Source: JBNGOQ01 sp050589645 | GTDB lineage: Bacteria; Bacteroidota; Bacteroidia; Flavobacteriales; Flavobacteriaceae | Direction of reading: 5' to 3' | Assembly (NCBI RefSeq): GCF_050589645.1 | Contig: NZ_JBNGOQ010000003.1 | Span: forward strand, 186,001 to 250,000 | Length of the DNA stretch: 64,000 nt | Part shown: positions 18,507 to 28,400 of the stretch, piece by piece | Position numbering within the stretch: position 1 is the stretch's first letter | Layout of the letters: every line of letters begins with the position of its first letter | The notes under the pieces: generated by a model | The model's database searches: none | What the model was told of the DNA's origin: nothing | What the model saw: the letters and a program-made list of their open reading frames with translations, nothing else | Translations under genes and position numbers: made by a program

Positions 18507-19028
18507 ATGAAACATCTAAAAATGAAAAAACTCCTAACTCTTTTGTTCAGCCTCTTTCTGGGCAATGCGCTCTTTTCCCAGATTAGTCCGGCTGCTGCGG
18601 TAAAGGCCTGGGACAACATGACCACCATGGTGGTGGAAACGGCCAAGGCCATGCCCGCCGAACACTACAGCTATAAACCTACGGCAGAGTTGCGCGATTT
18701 CGCGGAACAAATGGGCCATACCACAGGGGCCAACTATCTGTTTGCCTCCGTGGTCGGACTCCACACTCCCGATCCCATGCCTACTTCGGAAAGCAAGAAC
18801 AAAGATCAAGTAATCAAGGAACTCCAGGCCTCTTTTGCCTTTATCAAAGGGGGGATGCAAAAATTGACACCAACTCAGTTAAATGAGGAAATCGATTTTT
18901 TTGGCAGTAAAATGCCCCGTTTGCAGGCCATTCTAATCATGACCTCCCACCTACAGCGCGAACAGGGGAAAAGCACCATCTATACCCGACTTAAGGGCAT
19001 CGCTCCCGGAGGATCGGCCGGATGGTAA
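18507..19028 (+). CDS. exported DinB-family protein
   Basis: 173 residues, with a signal peptide (LLTLLFSLFLGNALFSQ). The mature part is a DinB/YfiT-like four-helix bundle: WDNMTTMVVETAKAMPAEHY, SYKPTAELRDFAEQMGHTTG, and the third His in IMTSHLQREQGKSTIY. The three metal-site His of the fold are at EQMGH, near LHTPD, and SHLQRE, the usual metal-binding pattern. Such exported DinB proteins are common in Bacteroidota and of unknown substrate. It shares a promoter layout with the upstream hydrolase, suggesting common control. Confidence 0.8.
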   Translation: MKHLKMKKLLTLLFSLFLGNALFSQISPAAAVKAWDNMTTMVVETAKAMPAEHYSYKPTAELRDFAEQMGHTTGANYLFASVVGLHTPDPMPTSESKNKDQVIKELQASFAFIKGGMQKLTPTQLNEEIDFFGSKMPRLQAILIMTSHLQREQGKSTIYTRLKGIAPGGSAGW

Positions 19029-19040
19029 AGGCTAAGCAAC

Positions 19041-19526
19041 TCAATTGACCGCTTGCACAGTGGACTCTTTTGCGAAACCGGCGGAAACAATTTCCCTTTG
19101 TACGACATACTCCTTCCCGTCATAGCACAGTTTGGAGTTGCCGATGGAAATTTTTTCTGCTGGTTTGATTGTATAGGCCCGAATCATTTCGGTATTGGGA
19201 TTGCCCGGAAAGTTAAAATTCGCCTTAATGGCCAGGGTAATGTCCTTTTCCGTATCCTGCACCGACAGCTCCAGGGCGTCACCACAGGAGGAAGCCCGCT
19301 CTTGTATACTGAGGTGGGAAACGGCTTCCTGTCCGTACAGGTCCCCATGGGCGTCAAAACCCCCGTTGCTGTCCGTAAAGAGCGCTTCGTAAATTTCTAT
19401 ATAGGACAGCTCACTGATGTCCTTCACAACTGGTTCAGGGTCGGCGGAAGTTTGTTTTGTGGATTTTGCGTCCTTGCAACCAAAGGCCAGCAAGAGCAAG
19501 AGTAAGGCTATGTTTTTGGGTTTCAT
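19041..19526 (-). CDS. putative lipoprotein
   Basis: 161 residues from the ATG at 19526, chosen because it opens with a lipoprotein signal (PKNIALLLLLLAFGC, then KDAKST). The mature part has YIEIYEALFTDSNGGFDAHG and ends in beta-rich sequence with two Cys. Divergent from the LytS-type kinase gene with only 80 bp between starts; the ATG at 19583 would extend it to within ~23 bp of that gene and is less likely. No function assigned. Confidence 0.65.
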   Translation of the reverse strand: MKPKNIALLLLLLAFGCKDAKSTKQTSADPEPVVKDISELSYIEIYEALFTDSNGGFDAHGDLYGQEAVSHLSIQERASSCGDALELSVQDTEKDITLAIKANFNFPGNPNTEMIRAYTIKPAEKISIGNSKLCYDGKEYVVQREIVSAGFAKESTVQAVN

Positions 19527-19593
19527 TGAAAATGGGTTATGGGTTGCAGCGATTTGCAAAACACTATTTTTTATCCGGACCATAAATTATCTA

Positions 19594-19601
19594 TATTTTT
19601 G
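19594..19601 (+). promoter_or_regulatory. TATTTTTG box directly before LytS-type gene
   Basis: Fits TAnnTTTG but ends only 5 bp before the ATG, so it would give a leaderless or near-leaderless mRNA. Listed with low confidence. Confidence 0.2.
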
Positions 19602-19606
19602 GAACA

Positions 19607-20713
19607 ATGCCCGTTAAAAGCCCTCCATATTATTCAAAATTACCGGTATCCCTGACAAAAATGGTGCTGGCAGGCCTTCTTATCAGCCTGTTCTTTGTAA
19701 TAAAGGCCTATGCCGATCATTTGATCAATCAGTACAATTACCCCTTTAGTTGGCTTCTTATCACCCTAAAAATAAGCATAAACTACCTTTTGTGGGTCGT
19801 TTTAACACCTTGGGCATATTCTTTAACAAAACAGCTCCAAAAACGGAAAAAAAATACCGTCTTCACCCTGCTTATGGTACTTCTGGGCAGTGTGTTGCTC
19901 GCCTTTGTCCACCAACTGATCGCTACAAGGGCCAATGATTTGGTCTACTTTTTGGAAAGCGGATATATGAAGGCCTTTCTTGGCCATAACAACCTAGTGG
20001 CCCTCAGTATTGGCAGCTTCTCCAGTTTTATAGAACTGTGGGTCATTATTGCGCTGTTTCTGGCCCTGGATTATCAAAAAAGGTACCTGCACAATCAAAA
20101 AGAACTGATCGCTGCCCAGCTGACCAGCCTACAGATGCAATTGCACCCCCACTTTTTGTTCAATACGCTGCATTCCATCTCGGCCATGATCGATATCGAC
20201 CCGAGAAAGGCACAGCGCATGCTCACCAAAATGGGAACCCTGATGCGTACCCTCCTGGAAAATGATGTGGAACAAATGACCACGGTGGAAAAGGAGCTCC
20301 AATTTATCAAGGATTATCTGGAACTGGAACAGATACGCTATGCGGACAAGATGCGCGTGCAATACGACATTTCCCAAGAAGTGCTTCCGGCCCGGATTCC
20401 CAATATGATCTTACAGCCCTTGGTGGAGAACGCCATCAAATACGGTATCGCCCCGGCCATGGAGCAGGGTGAGATCCATATCGCCATCCAAAAGGGGAGC
20501 AAGCAGGCCTTGGGCAGTCCGCATATGGAGGTAAAAATTTCCAATAGCTCGGAAGGGGCCGCCCCGAATGTCCCAGGGACAGGCCTGGGGCTTAAAAATG
20601 TGAAAAAGCGGCTGCAAGGGCTCTACAAGGATGAGTTTCTCTTTGAATCCCGTTTTATCGGCCCGAACCACTATGTGGCGCAAATAGCCCTGCCCTTAAA
20701 CACTAGGCCATGA
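19607..20713 (+). CDS. LytS/YehU-type sensor histidine kinase
   Basis: 368 residues: four hydrophobic segments (~15-155), then a His_kinase domain with MQLHPHFLFNTLHSI (phospho-His H182 by position) and an ATPase domain with ILQPLVENAIKYGI and GTGLGLKNVKKRL. This is the minimal membrane sensor of LytTR-type systems. The stop overlaps the LytTR regulator start by 4 bp, so both are translationally coupled. Confidence 0.9.
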   Translation: MPVKSPPYYSKLPVSLTKMVLAGLLISLFFVIKAYADHLINQYNYPFSWLLITLKISINYLLWVVLTPWAYSLTKQLQKRKKNTVFTLLMVLLGSVLLAFVHQLIATRANDLVYFLESGYMKAFLGHNNLVALSIGSFSSFIELWVIIALFLALDYQKRYLHNQKELIAAQLTSLQMQLHPHFLFNTLHSISAMIDIDPRKAQRMLTKMGTLMRTLLENDVEQMTTVEKELQFIKDYLELEQIRYADKMRVQYDISQEVLPARIPNMILQPLVENAIKYGIAPAMEQGEIHIAIQKGSKQALGSPHMEVKISNSSEGAAPNVPGTGLGLKNVKKRLQGLYKDEFLFESRFIGPNHYVAQIALPLNTRP

Positions 20714-21483
20714 AACTGAGATGTATTATCATAGACGACGAATATTTGGCCCGACAACGCCTGGTGAAGCTGCTGGCCGAGGAAACGGAGGTGATCATTG
20801 TGGCCGAATGCAAAAACGGTGCGGAGGCCCTGGAAAAAATTGGGCTCAAGGAGCCCGACCTTATCTTTTTGGATGTGCAGATGCCCGATATGAACGGCTT
20901 TGCCGTCCTTCAAAAACTCAAAAAACTGCCCTACGTGATTTTTACCACCGCCTATGACACTTATGCCTTAAAGGCCTTTGAGATCAACGCGGTGGATTAT
21001 TTGTTAAAACCCTTTGACGAAGAACGCCTGCGTATCGCGCTACAGCGCATGTTTGAGCTTAAGCGAAAGGAAAAGGCTTCGGTATTGGAAGCCAAGATCC
21101 AGCAGCTTCTAAACACGCTTTCCGAAGAAGAGGATACCTATAGAACTTCTTTTGAAATCAAGAAGAATGGACGTGTCCTCTCGGTCCGGACGGAGGATAT
21201 CGTCAGTATCCGATCCAGCGGCAATTATGTGGAACTGTTTACCGAGGAAAAGAAATACCTGTTTAGGGCCACCATGAACGCCGTGGAAGGCGAATTGGAC
21301 CCGTTCACCTTTCTCAGGGTGCACCGATCTGCGATCTTGAACAAGCACTATATACAATCCTGTGCCTATACGGGCAATTCCGAATATAAAGTACGGCTAA
21401 AGACGGGCGGGGAGGTGGTTTCCGGTAGATCGTACAAGGAAAAGGTCATCGCCTTTTTGGACCAAGGCGAAAATCCGGTGTAG
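20710..21483 (+). CDS. LytTR-family response regulator
   Basis: 257 residues. The receiver domain has IIDDEYLARQ, phospho-Asp D55 in FLDVQMPDMNG and the switch Thr/Lys in IFTTAYD and YLLKPFDEERL. After a helical linker, the LytTR DNA-binding domain runs from ~150 to 250 (VRTEDIVSIRSSGNYVELFT; FLRVHRSAILNKHYI). LytTR proteins bind paired direct repeats with a 21-22-bp period; two such pairs lie at 17569-17599 and 22617-22647, on either side of this locus. It is the predicted effector of the overlapping LytS-type kinase. Confidence 0.93.
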   Translation: MKLRCIIIDDEYLARQRLVKLLAEETEVIIVAECKNGAEALEKIGLKEPDLIFLDVQMPDMNGFAVLQKLKKLPYVIFTTAYDTYALKAFEINAVDYLLKPFDEERLRIALQRMFELKRKEKASVLEAKIQQLLNTLSEEEDTYRTSFEIKKNGRVLSVRTEDIVSIRSSGNYVELFTEEKKYLFRATMNAVEGELDPFTFLRVHRSAILNKHYIQSCAYTGNSEYKVRLKTGGEVVSGRSYKEKVIAFLDQGENPV

Positions 21484-21584
21484 GAAGCATACCGGTTCAA
21501 CACAGATTCCGCCCCTAATCACATTCTATTTCTTCCTTAGCGGTGTTGGCCTTAGTTTGTTCCCACAAATTGAAAACAACGATT

Positions 21585-22535
21585 ATGGGAATCAAATGTA
21601 TCCTTCTGGCCCTGTTGATGGGCCCATGCCTGGTTCAGGGGCAGGCCAAACAACGACTCATTTTTAATTCCGATGTGAGCAGTAGGGATTCCGAGCTCTA
21701 CAGCATCAACGCGGATGGCACTGGGCTGCGGCAACTTACGTTTGATGCGGTTTCCCGCCGAGGGAATGACGGGGGGCAAGTGTCCCCTGATGGCAAATAC
21801 ATCACCTTTGCCACGTATAAATACGGGGGATGGAAGGTGGCCCTGGCCAAATCGGACTTCACGGGGCAGAAAAAATGGACGAAGGGCCCCCAATACACCT
21901 GGGGCGCTGCCTGGGCGCCCAACAGCAAAAGTCTGGTGTACAACAAGGTAGCTACCAAATCCCCGCCCTACTTTGATGGGGATGCCGAAATTTTTAGGAT
22001 GAACCTGGACGGCAGCGGCGATACCAACCTAACACGGACTAAAGGCCTGGACCATAGCCCAACTTGGTCGCCCGATGGGAAAAAAATCGTGTTTTTTTCC
22101 GATAGGGACGGGAGCCTCGATATTTTTACCATGGACCCGGATGGGCGTAATCAGGTGAACCTCACCAATACCCCCGATATTGATGAATTTGCTCCTTGTT
22201 GGTCGCCCGATTCCAAAAGGATTGCCTACCACCATATGCCAAAGGGCAAGGGCAAACGCTACATAGATACCTATTCCATGGATGCCGATGGAAAAAACCG
22301 GGTAAACCTGACCGGGAACCAAAGCGCCAAAAGGAACCTCTACACTCCCTACTATCCAGGGGCGCTTCCCATCTATGGCTACCAAACGGCCTGGTCGCCC
22401 GACGGCGGGGAAATCGCCTATGCCTCACGTAGAACAGGGAACTTTGAACTGTTTTTGGTCAGGGCCGATGGCCGTGGGATCCGCCAACTCACCACAAACG
22501 GGGGCATCAATATGTATCCCCATTGGGTGGATTGA
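21585..22535 (+). CDS. exported TolB-like beta-propeller protein (PD40 repeats)
   Basis: 316 residues from the ATG at 21585, which opens with a signal peptide (CILLALLMGPCLVQGQA); the GTG 42 bp upstream would place extra residues before it. The body is six or so PD40/WD40-like blades with the TolB pattern: NSDVSSRDSELYSINADGTG, HSPTWSPDGKKIVFFSDRDG, SLDIFTMDPDGRNQ, FAPCWSPDSKRIAYH and AWSPDGGEIAYASRRTG. Likely a periplasmic or surface binding propeller. It starts 101 bp after the LytTR gene and is possibly co-regulated with it. Confidence 0.85.
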   Translation: MGIKCILLALLMGPCLVQGQAKQRLIFNSDVSSRDSELYSINADGTGLRQLTFDAVSRRGNDGGQVSPDGKYITFATYKYGGWKVALAKSDFTGQKKWTKGPQYTWGAAWAPNSKSLVYNKVATKSPPYFDGDAEIFRMNLDGSGDTNLTRTKGLDHSPTWSPDGKKIVFFSDRDGSLDIFTMDPDGRNQVNLTNTPDIDEFAPCWSPDSKRIAYHHMPKGKGKRYIDTYSMDADGKNRVNLTGNQSAKRNLYTPYYPGALPIYGYQTAWSPDGGEIAYASRRTGNFELFLVRADGRGIRQLTTNGGINMYPHWVD

Positions 22536-22879
22536 GCTTCCCTTTTAATGCCACAGCTACAGGCGATTTTTAAAGCGGTCCTTCATCGGACGCAAAAAAA
22601 TAATAGAAACATTACCATTCATACAGAATACTCCTCAAATTATACAGAATTTACCTCAAGGTAGGGTGGTATATTGTATCTTAAGCTTTGGATATTTGAG
22701 GTGCCCATTTAAGAATCCCGACCCACACGAATAGCCCAAAGACCAAACCACCTTATTCACAATTGAGTTAACGCAAATCTAGGTTTTACCTGTACCGCAA
22801 GGGAAGGGTTGCCCGGATGGCGAGTGAATTTTAGTTCCCCAAGTTTTATAAAGTCAGTTAAACATGGTTAAATCTACGT
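22536..22879. other. intergenic region before giant operon, 344 bp
   Basis: Contains the LytTR-like repeats at 22617-22647. I find no convincing -33/-7 pair. No gene is seen. Confidence 0.5.
22617..22647 (-). promoter_or_regulatory. LytTR-type direct-repeat operator, site 1
   Basis: On the minus strand it reads CTGTATAATT, 11 bp, CTGTATGAAT: two direct repeats with a 21-bp period. The second half-site is identical to one at 17569-17578. It is 233 bp upstream of the giant operon. The half-sites point away from the operon, unlike site 2 relative to its downstream gene, so direction of control is open. Confidence 0.5.
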
Positions 22880-25492
22880 ATGTCAGCGGCTAACGGAGTA
22901 TGGGAAGCACCACAGGTATTCAAGGTTCCTGATCAAACAAGATATGATAGGAGTGGCGCAAATATGGTCGTGGATAAGCGCGGACTGTTCGTGCTGCATT
23001 CCTTTCTTCTGCGTACCGGCAAGGTTTTGGTCTTCTGCGGCCATGTAGAAAGCGCCGATTTTGGCGGAAACCCTACGGGTGCGGTCACTTCAGATTACCG
23101 AGGGGTGAGTTATGTCTTTGACCCCAACAATCCCGGAGCAACCATGACTCCGAAATATTTCCCAACGGGACTCGATCTGTTTTGCTGTCATTACGTTCAA
23201 ATTCCGGACGGACGGATCCTGGTGGTCGGGGGATCTTTGGATTTTCACGCCCATGGCAGCGTAGGGGCGAAAAACATATGTTATTTTGACCCCACTACGG
23301 AACAATGGACGCTAAGCAAAACGGGCTCCAGTACCAATGAGATGGACCAAGGGAGATGGTACCCTACAGCCGTACTTTTACCAACTGGAAACGTGGTGGT
23401 GTTCTCAGGGAGAAATGCCGGGATTCCCGAAATCAATTCGGCCGGTGAACCCGTTTTTAGGGATTTTAGAACCGGAGACCCTGCTGCTGTTCCCATGGTC
23501 GCCGGAGTTCCACAATATGTAGATGCCGGTGGAAATAGCCTTCCCTTGAATCTTTTTGAAGTGAGATCGCCAACTGGGGTACTTCGATTTCGGGTACCGG
23601 CACATATCAGTGCCCCTGGGGCAGAGCCGCATGTTATGGTAACTGATATTTCTACTCCCCGCAATTTTTTTTTCTTTCTGGAATCTACCTTGCAGGTATT
23701 TACCGCTACAGTAGCTGGAGGAGTGCCCACTTTTACTTTGGACCCAACACCAATAGCGAACCTTACCGCATTGAGACAGCGTGGTTACGATATTTCGGAT
23801 AAGGTGGAGTTGTTATCCGCACCTAATTACTCGGCAAGAGAGGTGACCGGGGCAACATTTCGATTGCCCATTTACCCCGGAATGCATTTAAGCCCAAACG
23901 GAAAGATTTTCTTCACCGGAAGCAATTGGGGGCAGGAAATCGATAATCCGAATACCAGGGCACTAAGTGTCAATGAAGCTGCCGTATCCGGTTCATGGGA
24001 TACCTTTGGGGGTGGGCTACGACCCAATCAACCCAACCGCGAAGAGGGGATGAGCGTGCTATTGCCGCCAGCACGGGACGGAAAAATACTTTTGTTCGGG
24101 GGCTCTTTAGCTTTGAATGCCTCCGGAGGCCCTATTATGCAAACCTCAGGAAATGTTGGATTTAATAGAATAAACAGTGCCACAGACCCCAAAAGCGCTG
24201 AGATCTTGGATACCTTGGCCAGTCCTCCTACCTGGACCCCGACTACCAATACGCTTGCCCATGGAAGAATCAACGGGCATGGGGTGATATTGCCAGACGA
24301 AACGGTGCTCATTGCCGGAGGTCACGATAATTTTAAATGGCTTAATACCGGGGCCGGGACAACACCTTCCCGAATTTGTGAAATCTTTGACGGCACAACG
24401 TTTAGGCCCGTAGCCGCCTTGACGCATCCTAGAATGTACCATTCCACTGCCTTACTGCTCCCCGATGGCAAGGTAATGGTTTCCGGGGGAGCAGATCCCA
24501 ATGATCTTGAACCCGCTTTGCATCAAAACCCCAATGGTACCCCCAAACGATTTACACCACCTTTTACGAACGCTGCTGGTCAGGAACAACCTTATCCACA
24601 GTCGTGGAACGGACCTACCTATGGCGTTATAGACGCTCTCGGAAACTATACCTCCATGGCACTGAATAGGAAGGATTACGAAATTTACCAACCGCCTTAC
24701 TTTTTTAAGGGCCCACGCCCAGTCATAACCGATGTGCTAAGGAACGGGAGCTCTACCGGCCAGGTCTTCTACGACCAGCAATTTGATATCACCTCACCGG
24801 ATGCGGCAAATATTACCAAAGTGGCTTTTATACGTCCCGGCGGGCCTACGCACCACACCGATACGGAACAACGGTACGTACAACTCGATTTTACCTTGGT
24901 TTCCGGCAAACTCCGGGTGACCGTGCCAAACAATAGAAATTTGGCGCCACCGGGGTACTATATGTTATGGATCATGAAAGATGCAGCGCCGCCGCTTACG
25001 GGCTTGGTCCCTTGTGACCGAGCCAAGTTTATCCAATTGGCCGAACCACCTCCGGCGCCCGTTCCTACCAGTACCAATGATGACGACTGTATTATAGCAA
25101 CTACTACCTTGGGATCTGCCAATCACGAAATGGTGCTTTATTTGCAGTTGTTGCGAAGGGAACTAAAGGCGGCTTCCGCTTTTGGAAATCGCTTTATCCA
25201 TACCGTGAATAGGGTCTATTATTCCTTTAGTCCGGCTTTGGCCAGGATCATTGCCAAGGATGAAAGGGCCAAGGCCACTGTGCGTATGCTCGTCGTCTTG
25301 CCCACGGTGTATGTGATCAAACACACAGAAAGACTTGTCAACCTTTTGGTGCCTCCTTCAAAGGAGAAAACGACCTTAATGGTTTTGTTGCTTATCGATT
25401 CACTCTTGGGAGTTGTTCTTTTACCGCTTCTATTGGTGCTTACCCTGTATTCCATCCTCCGTCAGAACCTCATAAAAATCATGCGTGGATAA
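22880..25492 (+). CDS. galactose oxidase-like radical copper oxidase with CFI-box and C-terminal membrane segment
   Basis: 870 residues. The Kelch-type propeller and DUF1929-like C-terminal domain carry all residues of the Tyr-Cys copper site of galactose/glyoxal oxidase: C102 (DLFC), Y161 (GRWYPTA, radical Tyr), Y520 and H521 (RMYHSTALLLPDGKVMVSGG) and H658 (GPTHHTDTEQR). It is therefore predicted to be an active alcohol or aldehyde oxidase making H2O2; the substrate is unknown. Residues 735-~820 fit a CFI-box module (DCIIATTTLGS, then VYYSFSPALARIIAKDER). A hydrophobic segment at ~832-858 ends the protein. No N-terminal signal peptide is seen, although known members are exported. Start is the ATG at 22880. 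It is the first gene of the operon; the next overlaps by 8 bp. Confidence 0.85.
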   Translation: MSAANGVWEAPQVFKVPDQTRYDRSGANMVVDKRGLFVLHSFLLRTGKVLVFCGHVESADFGGNPTGAVTSDYRGVSYVFDPNNPGATMTPKYFPTGLDLFCCHYVQIPDGRILVVGGSLDFHAHGSVGAKNICYFDPTTEQWTLSKTGSSTNEMDQGRWYPTAVLLPTGNVVVFSGRNAGIPEINSAGEPVFRDFRTGDPAAVPMVAGVPQYVDAGGNSLPLNLFEVRSPTGVLRFRVPAHISAPGAEPHVMVTDISTPRNFFFFLESTLQVFTATVAGGVPTFTLDPTPIANLTALRQRGYDISDKVELLSAPNYSAREVTGATFRLPIYPGMHLSPNGKIFFTGSNWGQEIDNPNTRALSVNEAAVSGSWDTFGGGLRPNQPNREEGMSVLLPPARDGKILLFGGSLALNASGGPIMQTSGNVGFNRINSATDPKSAEILDTLASPPTWTPTTNTLAHGRINGHGVILPDETVLIAGGHDNFKWLNTGAGTTPSRICEIFDGTTFRPVAALTHPRMYHSTALLLPDGKVMVSGGADPNDLEPALHQNPNGTPKRFTPPFTNAAGQEQPYPQSWNGPTYGVIDALGNYTSMALNRKDYEIYQPPYFFKGPRPVITDVLRNGSSTGQVFYDQQFDITSPDAANITKVAFIRPGGPTHHTDTEQRYVQLDFTLVSGKLRVTVPNNRNLAPPGYYMLWIMKDAAPPLTGLVPCDRAKFIQLAEPPPAPVPTSTNDDDCIIATTTLGSANHEMVLYLQLLRRELKAASAFGNRFIHTVNRVYYSFSPALARIIAKDERAKATVRMLVVLPTVYVIKHTERLVNLLVPPSKEKTTLMVLLLIDSLLGVVLLPLLLVLTLYSILRQNLIKIMRG

Positions 25493-28400
25493 CTCTGGAA
25501 CCATAGAAAAAATTGCACTGCAACTCACCAATGCGCTTACCCCGCTCACGGATCGCTTGCAGCACAAAAGGGTATTGGATGTTTTTGCCGAATTCGGCCT
25601 GGTACTCCCGCAGACCAGCGTTACACCGGCCTTGGAAAATGCCATACAGCAAACAGCGGCTTCCGCCGACGAATTGAAGAATCTGGTAGAGGCACTCATC
25701 GCCGCCGTACAGACAGAGGATTTTGAGGGCATGCTCACCAAGGCCCTTGAACTGATCCAGCAGATCAAACTGCTGATCGAATCCATTGCTACCATTACGA
25801 ATGAAATAAATTCCATTGGTTTTACAGGAGGCCTATCGCCTGCGGAGTTTACCCAATTTATCAACGAACTCCCTGGAAGGCTTGCAGAAACCCTGATCGT
25901 TGAACATATGGAGGGGTACTTCCCCTTCTTTTATAGACTGTTTGAACTCTTCGGACTTATTACCCTGGAGCGGAAGAATGTAGGCGATACCGATGAATTA
26001 CTTCCGAACTATGTGGAGAAAAAATTGCACCTGGATCTGCTTACCGATTTCCTTGATAATCCGTTGTCTATTGTGGAGAACCTGTATAAATGGGGCACCA
26101 ACAATCTGGAGGCAGAACTATTGATCAATCGGTTGTACTATTTATTTCAGTCCCTAGGTGTTCCCGTAGCGCGGAAAACGATTGCCGATGGGGACAGGCC
26201 GGCCTTGGAATGGATGCTGTTCAGCTTGGCCCCTACCAAAGGTATCAATCCGCCGGGCCTGGAAGCTACCGTGATGCTGGATCTTACGGAAGGGTTTTCT
26301 TTTCGGATACCCATTTCCGAACAATGGAGCGTTGACATTGGAATTTCCTTGCCCATTGAGGCCTCCGCCGGTCTCCGCTTGCTACCTCCGGCCCAACTGT
26401 CGCTTATTCCCCTAAGTGGAACACCACAAGGCGAAATGACCATGAAACTGGTCAGAACGGCTGCCCCGGGCGAAGGCAATATCGCTATCCTGACCCTGGG
26501 CGGCGGAAGTGGAATTTCTGCAAGGGAAATAGGTTTCGGGGTGTCCACAGCCCTGTTATGGGATACCGCGGCCAATGAAGCCAAGGGCGAATTTGGGATG
26601 GCGGGGAATATTGTGGGCGGTAAAGTGATTATTTCTACCGAAGGTTCTGACGGGTTTATCGCTTCCCTATTATCTAACCTCGATGTTGATGTCGACTTTG
26701 ATCTGGGCTTTGGATGGAACTCCGGAAGTGGCTTTTTCATTACCGGAAGCGGTTCCCTGAACATAGAGCTGCCCTTGCATGTTAATTTGGGCCCTATAGA
26801 CATTAGTGCCATGGTATTGAGCCTTGGTTTTGAGGACGGGGCGTTTCCTATTGAATTCAGCACCAATATCAAGGCCGAACTCGGCCCCCTTCAAGTAACG
26901 GTAGAGCAAATAGGCGCTTCGGCCAAGGTTACACCCGTTTCCGGCGTACAGGGAAGTTCCGGGGTGGTAGATCTTGATTTTGACTTTAAACCTCCCAACG
27001 GGCTGGGCCTTTCCGTAGATGCCGGTGCGGTAAAAGGAGGAGGATATCTCTTTTTTGATTTTGACCGTGAAGAATACGCCGGGGCCCTGGAACTGGTCTT
27101 CAGTGAATGGATCGCCTTAAAGGCCATTGGGCTGGTTACGACCCGGATGCCCGATGGGTCCAAGGGCTTTTCCATGATCATTATTATAACGGTGGAGTTC
27201 GGAACAGGCATACAATTGGGCTTTGGTTTTACCCTTCTGGGCGTGGGCGGACTGCTGGGACTCAACCGTACCGTACGGGTGGATCCGCTTGCCGAAGGGG
27301 TACGAACCGGTTCCGTGGAAAGCGTTATGTTCCCACAAGACGTTATCGCCAACGCACCAAGAATCATAAGCGACCTTAAACAGTTCTTCCCAACGGCCAA
27401 CGACGCGTTCTTGGTGGGCCCTATGGCCAAAATAGGCTATGGGACCCCTACCTTGGTGAGTCTCTCCCTAGGCGTAATATTGGAATTCCCGGATGTATAC
27501 ATAACCATCCTGGGGGTCTTAAAGGTGGCACTGCCCGACGAGGACGCCGATATCCTGCGATTGCAGGTCAACTTTATCGGTCGTATAGAACCTTCCAACA
27601 AACTGCTGTGGTTCTACGCCTTTTTGTACGACTCCCGAATTTTGTTCATTACCCTGGAGGGCGGAATGGGCCTCTTGGTGAATTGGGGCGATAATTCGAA
27701 TTTTATCGTCAGTGTTGGGGGCTTCCACCCCAGGTTTAGTCCACCACCCTTACCTTTCCAGGAACCCCCAAGGATCGCGGTTAACATCCTTAACGAATCT
27801 GCCGCACGGATCCGTATTGAAGGTTATTTTGCGGTCACCTCCAATACGGTACAATTTGGTGCCAGGGCGGAGCTGTATTTTGGTTTTAGTGCCCTGAACG
27901 TGGAAGGCCATCTGAGTTTTGATGCGCTGTTCCAGTTTGACCCCTTCTATTTTATTTTCGAGTTCTCGGTCGGACTTTCGGTCAAAGTGTTCGGTTTTGG
28001 GCTGTTCAGTATTTCGATCAGCGGACTGTTGGAAGGTCCTTCGAAATGGCATATCAAAGGCAAGGCCAAATGGAAGATTACCTGGTTGGGTCCAACCATC
28101 AAGATCAATATTGATGAGACCTGGGGCGAAGAACGTCAAACCGAGCTACCGCCCATTGAGGTATTCCCATTGATCGAAAGGGAATTTGCGGCGATTACCA
28201 ATTGGGAGGCCATCATTCCTGCCAACAAAGGGATTCTGGTTTCCCTAAGAAAACTGGGCGAACCAGAGGCTGCCGAAGCCGATAGCGGCGAACCGGATAC
28301 CAGACCCCTTGTACTGCATCCCGTAGGCAAACTGCGGATTAGTCAGCGTAAAATGCCGCTCAATCTGGTATTGGAGAAATTCGGGAACCAGCGTCCTGCT

